Assembly: GCA_963556145.1 (NCBI GenBank)
Contig: OY744468.1
Span: 2,976,001 to 3,040,000 of the forward strand
From: Hygrocybe punicea
Taxonomy: Eukaryota > Basidiomycota > Agaricomycetes > Agaricales > Hygrophoraceae
Direction of reading: 5' to 3'
Length of the DNA: 64,000 nucleotides
In this document: piece after piece, positions 49,180 to 59,209 of the stretch
How positions within the stretch are numbered: position 1 is the stretch's first letter
Layout: the number at the start of each line of letters is the position of its first letter
Notes under the pieces: generated by a model
The model's input: the letters and a program-made list of their open reading frames with translations, nothing else
The model's database searches: none
What the model was told of the DNA's origin: nothing
Position numbers and translations under genes: made by a program

Positions 49180-49357
49180 ATCAAGGTGATTTTTTTGCCG
49201 GTTTTCATCCCATGAATTTATATATTTATGCTTAACAAGAAATTACTGTCGCGATCTCTTTTAACACTTGATTGTACATGTTGACGTTGTTGTATTGGAC
49301 TCGGATTCTTCCTGATCATAAAGTTTGATATTCGCATGTGGCATCAAGTGTGGCATC

Positions 49358-52089
49358 ATGTTAAACTTGAAGAAACGACGACTGACGGTAAGAGTTGAGA
49401 ATGTGTTATTATTATATTCCCCAAGTTCTACGGTGGCAATAGGTATCCACTTTCCTGGACTTGGAAGCCGATGTTCGCAGCGACAACTCGGATGAGCATG
49501 ACGACGGAAGCCTTCATGGTAAGTTGTTGCTGTATCTCCCCTTCCCTTCAAGTCCGAATCACGCACCTGTTCATACAGATTTCGTCTCGGGGGACGACTC
49601 AGATGATCAAAGCGTGACTTTACCACTCGATCACGACTTTCCGTACACAAGGAGTCATCGTCACCCCCGGGACAATCACTGGCAACTTGCTCGTGAGGAA
49701 CACGTTGAACTGTCAACTCAGGCACACATCATGATAAACCGGGAGCGGCATCTACCACGATTAACCATCCACCCGAGTGATTGTTCAAGCAATGAACCGC
49801 CGGCTTTCCGTAAACCGATGCCCGGGGACGTGAGCCTTTGGCGTGTCAGGGTGAAGGTAAGCGAATCCTCTCTTGCGATGCTATTGGTTGATCCAACATC
49901 TTCAGCACGGCTTTGAATCGGACTGTCTTGAACTTGTACTTCGACAAAGTCGACGCGTCCAGAACTTCAAGATTGTTTCTGCTTTCTCACAACCCTCCAT
50001 CCCTGGAACGATATACGTAGAAGCCCCTGCTAGGGTAGACATCCAGCGCGCCTTTCGAAATGTGCACACTGTCTTTCTGAACGAGGAAATCATGCTTGTG
50101 CCGATTTCTGAGCGTGTACAACTCCTGGAAATGCGAAACACGGACGTGGTCGCATTTGGTCATTGGGTGCGCATTAAGAAAGGCACGTATAAAAAGGACC
50201 TCGGTTTTGTCACTGACATGGACTCGTTTACCTCGAGGGTGAGATTGTGGGTGATACCCCGCCTCTCTTATTCTGATACCAAGCGCACGCGCTACACTCG
50301 TTCTGACCAGTCACTCTTCGATCCCGACCGGGCTCGCACGGTTTTTGGCCCGGACACCGTTCAGCAACGGATTGATCGTTTCAAATTCCAAGGCAAAGTT
50401 TTCAAGCATGGTCTATTGGAACGAGTGCTCGCCCTTAATGATTTGACCACAAAAAATGTACATCCAACTTATGAAGAACTCAGACTCTTCAGCGAGAGTC
50501 TGGGATTCGACAAAGCACTCAAGCATAGATGGAATACTGACTATGCTGCTGCTACTCTATGCATTAACGATCGCGTCAGGGTCATCAGTGGGGAGCAGAA
50601 GGGTTTCCTCGGTACCATAGTTGACAAGCATGAAAATACTGTGCAAGTCCAACTACGGAAGGAGCCTGATGCCAGAATTACCTTCGAAGACGAGCCTTTG
50701 CTTGACTTGCTAGCGTGTCAGGTTAGCAAAAGCTTCAAAGTTGGAGATTATGTGGAGGTGCGGGATGGCTTTTGGGCAGGAAGCCGCGGTTATGTACTGG
50801 GGATTTGCGATAGCATGCTGAAAGTCCTCTCTGATCATTCATGGTCAAGCTATTCGGAGGTTTGTGATGTCATTTACCCTGCCATGGCAGCTTATACTGT
50901 TTTACTGCAGGATCCCTCTCCTCCGAGTCTGTATGACTTCCAGGTACATACCCTCAACGTGGACTTTGCTCAAGCAGATTGTCGGATCTCATTGCCAGAG
51001 GCCTATGTCAGAGAACAATCTAAGGGGTGTGAATTTGAAGTGGCTCGGGGTCTTGTGCGGGGCAGAGATCCAATGGCCGGCAGACATGTTCTCGTCGTGA
51101 AAGCACACCGCTATAGAGGGTACTATGGGATAATTCAAGACCGTCATGCATACCTCGAGACGTACAGTGTCTATCTAGAAGCTACCGGCAAGATTGCGCA
51201 AATCAGGGGAGACTTTCTGGCTGATAAATAGTAAATTTTTCTTATTTGTCCAACCGTAACTGTCCTGATTCTGAGCACCTCCGAATTACGCAGTACTCGG
51301 CTGCCACTTTCCCACCAGCCAGAGATCCTCGCGAGCAACTTGAAATTGCTGTCGCCAGCTGTTTCCGATTCGATTATCCTGTCAACGCCTGCGCAGGATT
51401 CGTCTAATTCTCAGACACCGGCTTGGGATCCTTCCTCTCGAACCCCACGGCCGCCTCTATGTCTAAATGAGATGTCGGCATTCATTCCAGAGTTGACGCC
51501 CAGGAACACGGCTTCCGGTCAAGATCTGGATTTACGAGACGCACAACAAGGGCTTGATGCACCAGAATACCGTGATGAAACACCTCCCCAGGCCCTATTA
51601 TCTAGTATAAGGCTTCCCGTTTCCTGTCCCCCCTGTTTTTGACGCAGGCTTACTCACGCAGGTCCTGCGGAACATTGGCTTGCGACAGAACACTTACGTG
51701 GAAAGTCTATTAAAGTGCGCATCGTTGGATCCAGAACGCCGGATTGTAGCTGGGAAAATGGCACCCACGAGAACAAGGTTGCATATACGCTGGGCACTCC
51801 GGTCACAGGCGACCCTCCAGCAATCAATGTCAAATTGTTGAGCAGGGTTCCCCGCACCATGTTAGTCCCACTGCGTTTGCTCGTTCCCGTTCACCCTGAT
51901 GGGGTTGGTGAAATAGTGGTCATTATTGCTGGTGATGATGTAGGGAAAGTAGCCGCCGTTTTGCAGGCCAAAGAATGTGAATGGATTCTCACACTTTGCG
52001 GCCTCGACTTGAATACGACTTCTGGTCGTCAGAGTCCTTTTTGCAAAGTGCCTCGCCAACAGTTGGCTGTTTGCAGCTTGAAGCTTTAA
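49358..52089 (+). CDS. SPT5-like protein (NGN and KOW domains)
   Basis: Related to the transcription elongation factor Spt5, which with Spt4 clamps RNA polymerase II, but it is probably one of the extra agaric paralogues. Exons 49358-49387, 49443-49518, 49579-49856, 49906-51230, 51294-51604 and 51662-52089 give 815 residues. Acidic N terminus (DFVSGDDSDDQ), NGN-like domain (SLWRVRVK ... IPGTIYVEA ... LNEEIMLVPISE), then several KOW motifs (GHWVRIKKGTYKKDLGFV, DRVRVISGEQKGFLGTIV, GDYVEVRDGFWAGSRGYV, GRHVLVVKAHRYRGYYG). The repetitive Ser/Tyr-rich CTR typical of canonical Spt5 is absent. Its place beside transposons suggests an accessory copy. Confidence 0.78.
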
Positions 52090-52262
52090 TAGGATACATA
52101 CTATTACTCGCAAATCATGCACTATTTGTTGCCATCTTACGACCGTGTACACTTATGCTTGCACAAAAACTTAAGTGCTTGATTAGAATCCCGGTAACCT
52201 TTATAATAAATAGTGTGTTATTGTGATACATTAAAAAAGTAAAAAGATAGGCTCGCAGACTC

Positions 52263-52658
52263 CTACAACCTGACTTCCGGAAAATTGCCCGCATTTTCCA
52301 TGTTCTCTGACCCAGTTTGACCCTTATGCCTCGCTCTTTCTTCGGCGTCGCGAGCCTGGTCGGCTTGGCTCCGTTTGAGTAAGCGTAACCTTTCTGCGGG
52401 CCCCAGCTGCATTATGGGAGCGAGATGGGGTGGGAAAAGGGGAGATGTTGTTGAATCCCGGCGCTGCATCCTGGCGCAAGCCAGGGATATGTTATGATGT
52501 TGCTGTATCTTGCCCTCGGTAAGATACTCCAACTCCTTGTTGATGAGCTGGCATTCCTTCTTGATCACGGCGTACCTCTGCCGCAAAAACACATCCTCAG
52601 CTTCAAGTAACTTGCCCAACATTTCATTGTACTCGACAACGGATTGCCAAAACTCCAT
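52263..52658 (-). CDS. Hypothetical coiled-coil protein
   Basis: Single open frame of 131 residues beginning MEFWQSVVEYNEML, with a helical, charged region (AEDVFLRQRYAVIKKECQLI) and a polar Gln/Arg tail. No family recognised; upstream exons on the minus strand (to about 52700) are possible but not supported. Confidence 0.4.
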   Translation of the reverse strand: MEFWQSVVEYNEMLGKLLEAEDVFLRQRYAVIKKECQLINKELEYLTEGKIQQHHNISLACARMQRRDSTTSPLFPPHLAPIMQLGPAERLRLLKRSQADQARDAEERARHKGQTGSENMENAGNFPEVRL

Positions 52659-53118
52659 GGATCGTGTAGTATAGTGGGAATTGACTAGATACTAGGGCGG
52701 GAATGTTAGATTCCGAGTCTCAGAGGATGATGGTGGATAGTGCGTTACGATAGAGAAATCCATGAACTCCTGGTGAGGATTCATGTTCGTGTTGGATTCC
52801 TTTGACTCGGAGGACATCGGAGTATCCATAGGCATCATGATAGGAGTATCCATTGTTCCCGGTTCGGGCTGACAGTTTTAAACTGCCCTCAAGACGGGCT
52901 CCATAAAGCTGGCCAACAAGGGTCACAGCCACATTTGTCTCTTTTCTTCCGAAGTCGATAATACTGTAGTAGATAGCCTTGGTCTTTTGAAGTGTATGCG
53001 AAGGTTGTCAGGTGTTCTCAAATACATTTTGCAAAAAAAGAAGTGAGAGTCAGTACTGATGAAATTGCTACTCACAAATCCTTCAAAGTTCGCTTTCAAG
53101 TTCGCTATGCACTCGGAA

Positions 53119-54884
53119 ATGTCATCCCTGGGGAAACATCGTCGAGAAGAAGACACGGAGCAGGTGAGCCGTTGGCTCGGCGTTATTTGCTCCCACCTTG
53201 ACTCGGTTACTTGATCGATTCAGCGGCCGGCAAAGGGGTCAAGATTGGCCCGGGAAGGCCAAGGGGCTCTGGCCAATCGATTATCCGACTCCAGTGCTAA
53301 ATCCGAGTCGGCCGTGTTCATTAACGCAGTCGTTACCGCTGCTGCAGAAATTAGAGATACGATGGACAGTGAAGTTGTGAATACTCTGGGCGATGGTAAG
53401 GGCGCAAGTTAGCTGTCTGCTGTATTCCTAATCTGCTATGCTAGATTCCGGGTCTGAGACGACCGGAAGTCATGAGCAATCGGCGCTGGATTCTACTTTG
53501 GCCATCGGAAAGCAGAATACCCCAGAAAATGCGGAAATGTTGGCGACAAAATGGTTATCTACTCGACAGTTGGCAGATTTGGCACAAAATGAGGGTTTGG
53601 TGTACAAACAAGGGAAGTTCTCGGCGGAAGAGGATAGCTTGATGCGTGAAGCGATCACTTCATACCAGGAGGTGGCCCGGGTTCGACCACCTTCGACGTC
53701 TTGTCACATTGATTAGTTCGTATCACAGCTGAACAACATCAACTCCGAACAGTTGGCAGAACTGATCTTCACCACATCTAAAACGACACGTAATAATATG
53801 TTTTGGTCTAAGATAGGTACGTTGACAACGAGCTATTTAATCCTTGGGGCGTTATTTACTGGATGTGTAGCCTCTGCCCTCCCTTTGCGTCCGTTAGGCG
53901 CTGTTTATCATCACGTTCACAGAGCGTATCAACCTTGGGGTAAGCAGGGTTCATGGACTAAATCTGAGGATAACGATTTGATCCGGCAAGATCCTTTGAT
54001 ACCAACGTATCCTAGAATATACTGACCACTATTGCAGATATGTTACGCAACACGGCGAAAAATGGACCGTTGTCAGCACCATGGTTGGCAGGTCCGAGAC
54101 AGACTGCCGAGACCGCTACAGGAATCATCTCAAACATCGCGCCACGCGAATAAGTGGTAAGTGACTGCAGTCGTAATCTATCAGACATGCATTAGAACGT
54201 TGCCAGGCCGGTGGACAAAGGTAGAAGAAGAAGACCTGACTAAAATCGTGTTGGAGATTAGCGCCAACCAGGACTCTAAGTTCACTATACCTTGGGGTGA
54301 TGTCAGTGAACGCATGGGATACAAGCGTAGCAGACAGCAATGCAGCACCAAATGGTTGTGGAACTACCCCTGTTCAACTTCCATTCTGATTTTAGGGTAC
54401 ATTTTTAGGACGGAACTACGAACAACAATGCAGCGTCAGGGCCAAAAACCTAAGTGGAGTCAACAGGATACATACACCCTTTTAAATGGGTATACGCATC
54501 CTGCCTATTGATGTATTAGTTCTGACTCAGACCCTTGACAGAATTCACGAGATGGTCTCAAATAATAACAATATTGTCTGGGGTGAAATAGCAAAGTTGT
54601 TCCAACATTTGTGGAGTATACAAGCGCTTCGGCAAAGATGGGTGGTTCTGAAATCGGGTCTTGATGGATCTGAGCGGATGACAAATAAAGGTTGGTTGCT
54701 CGTCACGACTAGGACAAGTTTAACGAGTGCCTTTACCAGAAGTCGTAGACATACTTCGAACCCGTCAGGTGGAATCAAGATGATATCAGTGCAGACATTT
54801 ACGTGCAGGCGTTTACATGGCGTTAGGATAATGAATGCATTATGTAACTATATACCAACTCGATTGTTAGTCATCACCACCTAG
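53119..54884 (+). CDS. Reb1/TTF1-like Myb DNA-binding protein
   Basis: Related to Reb1, the Myb-domain factor that binds rDNA terminators and some Pol II promoters. Nine exons: 53119-53163, 53224-53395, 53445-53671, 53717-53816, 53871-53985, 54038-54156, 54207-54354, 54409-54489, 54542-54884. Motifs: KQGKFSAEEDSLMREAI, LGAVYHHVHRAYQPWGKQGS, then Myb repeats GSWTKSEDNDLI, GEKWTVVSTMVGRSETDCRD (RYRNHL), RWTKVEEEDLTKIV and PKWSQQDTYTLL. One intron has a GC donor (GCAAGA, 53986). The last exon after about 54690 lacks similarity and may contain another intron. Whether this is the true Reb1 or an extra copy cannot be told; its accessory location favours an extra copy. Confidence 0.75.
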
Positions 54885-54916
54885 ATGCAAAATCAAGCAA
54901 TGTTGAACAACGAATT

Positions 54917-55432
54917 CTACAACTTACGAGGCGCAGGTGATGACGACGTCCATGTAGGCTGATTTTTCGGGTACTCCGCATAATATTCGGCAAGCATATC
55001 CTCTGGAATATACTGCTGAGCAATCTCGTTGATGTAACGTTCCCTCTTCAGTTCGGCCGCGTATTGCATGTTCTTCAATGTCAACTCGGAAATGCTGCAG
55101 CGTGCGGTCAACAGTTCTTCTTCTGCCCTCAAAAGACGGTCTCGCAACCGGATCATGGCGTCACGATCTGTACTGTGGTATGAGACACACTAAAGGTGAG
55201 AAAACATTTGCTTGCCGATGTTGTCAGAATCTAGCGAATCATTCTCGTCCTCCAGGTCTTCCTCCTCCAATAAACGGTACGTCCGTTTGCCCCTAGTACT
55301 TCTAGATGTTTTAACTTAGCTTCAGAGTCAAGTTAGTTGGATTATTTTTTCATACCGGATAATGACTTCGACCTCATCAATGGCCCGGGGGTGCTTCCTT
55401 GATTGGCTACCTTTTCGCTGACGAGTGGACAT
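54917..55432 (-). CDS. Small basic/coiled-coil hypothetical protein
   Basis: Exons 55432-55356, 55301-55216 and 55167-54917 give 137 residues. N terminus is basic (MSTRQRKGSQSRKHPRAIDE), then an acidic run (LEEEDLEDENDSLD), a coiled coil (LRDRLLRAEEELLTARCSIS) and a C terminus with YIPEDMLAEYYAEYP. The second intron appears to use a GC donor (GCAAGC, 55215). No family named; the plan is like other short lineage-specific agaric proteins. Confidence 0.5.
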
Positions 55433-55796
55433 GATTGACAGTGATGTAGTTTTCTTCGAATATCTGGTTTGGCCGCAGAAATTGATTATAAACTCAGTTA
55501 TTAATCACGTTGCCAGCCCGGTCAAAATGTTGTGTCATTTTCTCGCGCTAGTTCTGCAACCGCAGCCCATTATAATATGCCGGCTAACAAAAACGGTCGG
55601 TTCGTTCTACTTCTACTGGCCGGTATCCTAATTATGATCTATTTGGGGACCGGTCAATCGACAGTTATTGCAGATGATACCCATTTACAAGCCGTATGCA
55701 TACACAATTCATACCCAGTCTATCTCCGCCACCAGTCTTCATATAAAATCATACCAGACAAACCATTCTCCTTTATCGTCTTGACCTTAACGTCCA

Positions 55797-57255
55797 ATGT
55801 CTGAACCCGCACAGTCCGACCCTGCACTATCCACTGGTCGACGGACGCGCGACGATGCGTTGCAGCTTGGCTCTAGGAAACGACCGTGATTCCCCTTCTC
55901 TTCAGGTACTCCTCAAATTGCTAACTTCAATGAGTAGGACCATTACCGACCCCCTTGTGCACCACGGACGCCATTTCGGTCGAGTCGTCCACACTTTCTG
56001 CAACGTGAATGTTCTTATTACAAACGGCTTGACTCGCATGGGTGAATCGGAGCCTGTGGACATCGAGTCTTTAACGCAGAAGTAAGCACATATTATTATC
56101 ACGTTGTAACCCCATGGTGCAATTTTGGGTCTTCTGCAGGGAACGTCGCGAACATCGAGTGTTCGAGGATCTGCTCAGGGTGTGTCCTGATCTTGAGAAA
56201 CGACTTCTGGAATCCTCCGAAGAAGAGATCGAGCTCTTGTCTGGCCTAGTGAGTCGTTCAATGTATTTTTACTTCTTCCTTGTACATCTCTTCATTCAGC
56301 TAGGAAAAGGCGTCAGCGGGGCCCGTGCCGATGACACAAAAGGCATGAAGTCCGCCATCATTGACTGGATTACGCTTCCCGGGCCGACTCTTGAACCTCC
56401 TCTCAGTCGTAAGATAAAGACAACACGTGGATTTCATCATGAGAAGACCGGTGCGCTCCTTTGTCCTGCAGGAGTAGATTGGTCTTTGCCCCAGTACGTC
56501 ATGTTTTCCTTCCTTTTATTATAAATTAAAAGAAATCCCTACATCTTGTACAGTATTAAAGAGAAGCTTCGTAGCGGCGAGATGCACGTCCGTGGTGATC
56601 AGTGGCCCATCTTCCTTTACGCAGACCTCGCCTATGATCCAGAGGACCCTTGGAACGGTTTAATGAGAAGTCAGCTTTTAGTCACGGTTCGTAATATCTC
56701 ATGAAATCCCTTCGTCCTATTTGAAGATACATAGGGATTCAAACACGTCTTCACGTCGCCGAGCTCGGTCGATGACGAGGAACCGAAAGCGACGCGGTCG
56801 GGAAATGCCCGAATTCATGGTATGACGTGTGTGACGAAAGCATCCTTGGTTTACATCGCTACTCAGGTTCGTACTGCTGTCAGATGTTAGAAACGATTAC
56901 TTCTCATAATTATTCAGGTCCGCTTTGCTCTAAGTTCCACAAGCACTTTCTCTCGCACCGATACGGTCACGGATTCCGAGACATTCTACAACAGTCTCTT
57001 AGATCTCCTTGAGGATGTCGAGGAGAAGGAAGAAGTCGAGGAACTCCTCACCTGGTGGAACCGGTAAGTCATTCACCGTTTGTAAATGATGCTTCTCACT
57101 GTTAATCTTTATGTAGCAAAATCTTCCCACATTCATTCTCGGAAGCTAGAGTACCAGTTGAGGGTAGTGCTTTGTGTCGCATCAAGGAGAAGAGGCGCGC
57201 TTACAAGGAAAACCTGGCTTCGGCGTATGAAGCTGGTGAACCCCAGGCATATTAG
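55797..57255 (+). CDS. DUF6698-type basidiomycete protein
   Basis: Function unknown; I associate this pattern with the DUF6698 family, widespread and multi-copy in agarics. Eight exons (55797-55885, 55938-56081, 56140-56248, 56300-56493, 56554-56686, 56735-56866, 56918-57063, 57117-57255) give 361 residues in continuous frame. Visible: HHGRHFGRVVHTFCNVNVLI, EDLLRVCPDLEKRLLESS, GARADDTKGMKSAIIDWI, FHHEKTGALLCPAG, GLMRSQLLV, ALCRIKEKRRAYKENLASAY. No membrane or signal segment. Confidence 0.65.
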
Positions 57256-57359
57256 CTCTACGTGTCATTCGCTTTCTCGTTAATATATTATATTTCCTCG
57301 GTCCCGCTTCCATTTTGCTTGGCATTATCAGACTGTTACGCCGGCAACAACCATGACGA

Positions 57360-57740
57360 TTATGATGCGTCTAACAAAATCCATCACTAAGACCATCTGC
57401 TATCATCTTATCAATGCTTGTCGCTTGCTGATCTTTGAGCCTAGTTTGGAAATTGTGATGAAGCTGCTGCTTGTGTGTCATGGTTGACAGAATCAGCACC
57501 CTTGCAGCATCCACAGATTTATGGCTACACTGCTGCGCCGGCACTCATTATGACAAATATGACAAATGTCATCTTTGAGGATCACCCTGCTATAATCTTA
57601 TCAACGGCCATCATCTGCTGATCTTTGAGCCTCGTATTGAAATTATGATATAGCTGCTGCTTTCATGTCATGATTGACAGATTGAGTATTGTTGCGGCAC
57701 ACATAGATTCATGGCTACTGCTGAACCGTTGTATATCATG
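57360..57740. repeat. Two diverged direct repeats, about 185 bp each
   Basis: Units at about 57370-57555 and 57565-57735 share CTGCTAT.ATCTTATCAA, CTGATCTTTGAGCCT.G, AGCTGCTGCTT, TCATG.TTGACAGA and ATGGCTAC..CTGC. About 75 percent identical by eye. The rest of 57256-58065 has no supported gene. Confidence 0.65.
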
Positions 57741-58065
57741 CTGAGATTGTTTCAGCTGGGAAGTCAAGATGATACAGGTTCAACACTTGTAGCATTAAGG
57801 TGGTCATGACACTAGGGCTGCATTTCTGATATATCTGATGTTATTGATCTTCGCAGCCATGAATTATCTTGGATTGGGGGGAAAGACATTGTTGGTGACC
57901 AATGTTACATTTATATCAATATGCTTGATGTGATATATTTTCATCTAGGTAACCATAAATTATCTGGGTTGACCTTGTTGTTATCATTGTGGCACTGGAT
58001 GTTACTTATGATTTATCTGATCAGGTCTTATAAGACTTTCTCATATGGTTTTCAATTTCCTGATG

Positions 58066-58722
58066 TTATACTGGGCTGCAGCCGATATGGTTTGCTGGTC
58101 GAATGTGAGTACCATTTCAAGGATATATGGTGGCTTTTTGAGTTCCATGCTTCTGCACTTCCAAGAACCGTGATGAGCTGACGACATATTATATATATCT
58201 TTACGGGGTTTGATAGGATGTTTATTCGTACGATATGGAGCAAGCCAAAGGTCACAGGTGAGTACCGTCCAGGGAGGGGTGGTTCTTTTTTGTTGTTGTT
58301 GTTTCATCTCAGACGGGCATACCAGCGGCAACAACGTGATCACGGTACTTATGAAGGAGAGGCAAATAAACCTCCAGACTGCAGCAAACGAGGTTGGTGT
58401 GTATTTTGGGGAGCTGATGCAACGCTTCACGACGGATAAGGAACGACTGCCTTCTTGGGGGCCTTGCATTGACGGCGATGTTGCGCGATATGTGGATGCG
58501 CTTAGCCATTGGGTTATTGGGAATCTAGAGTGGAGCTTCGAGACCGAACGATACTTTGGTGCTGATCACCGGAGAATTAAAAACACGCGTTTGATTACAC
58601 TGGAGCCCTATCGTGTACGACACAGGAGTTGGAGTGATGTACGTCCTTATCTCTCTCGCTCCACATTGACTCTTGGTTCCCCTTTGTTTTACATAAATAA
58701 AGCGTTTAATAAGTATTACTAA
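58066..58722 (+). pseudogene. Sesquiterpene synthase, 3' half
   Basis: C-terminal about 158 residues of the same type of cyclase as the fragment at 31785. Exons 58066-58104, 58217-58257 and 58326-58722 keep one frame with GTGAGT donors. It opens with LYWAAADMVCWSN, then the second metal-binding NSE triad (NDVYSYDME), QAKGHSGNNVITVLMKE, LPSWGPCIDGDVARYVDAL, WVIGNLEWSFETERYFG (with the conserved Arg-Tyr pair). This is exactly the part missing after PVFMS in the 5' half, with no overlap. No ATG or promoter precedes it and the region upstream is unrelated. It is convergent with the CBL-MVK fusion gene 488 bp away. Confidence 0.87.
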
Positions 58723-59209
58723 CTGAGTTGTATTATGTAGCTATAGCTTAACTTGTGTAGCTACCCGGGGAGGTCATCTTGATTTGGTAATGGCGATCGT
58801 CCTTTTTGATCGCTCGATTGCCCGATCTTAGAACATTTCAAATTCATTGTAACCAGAGGAAAGACGAGAGATGCGGATCGAAGGGTCGTTATGGACGGGA
58901 AGGAGAGGAATATGGGGTAACCCCATGAATTTTACCCGGCTATAGCGCTATGGACGCCGGAGAGTGGCTCATGTTATACTGCAGACGGGGAGTGCGACTC
59001 ATGTGCCTGTACACAAGGCGTTGGCTCTACGTATCGTTGCGAATCGTCATTCGGATTCGCCCCGATTTATTTACATAAATAGAAAAAATATTTGAAATCC
59101 ATGTTTCTCACTACCAAGATCTGGATCTTTCTCCCGATGTCCCACTATCCTGGCAGGGCTAGTACCACATTACAACCACATTACAACGTACTTACATAGC
59201 TGGACCGAA
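58723..59209. other. Convergent intergenic spacer
   Basis: Shared 3' region between the terpene synthase 3' half and the CBL-MVK fusion. No gene or repeat recognised. Confidence 0.5.

Noticed and set aside
52720..53156. Minus-strand open segments between the SPT5-like and Reb1-like genes
   Set aside because: They overlap the Reb1-like first exon and show no recognisable domain or consistent splice sites.
32531..58065. Target-site duplication at the two terpene-synthase breakpoints (TTCATGAGTT / TTCCTGATGT)
   Set aside because: Seven of ten positions match, but the likeness may simply be the same ancestral codons; not strong enough to claim a transposon footprint.
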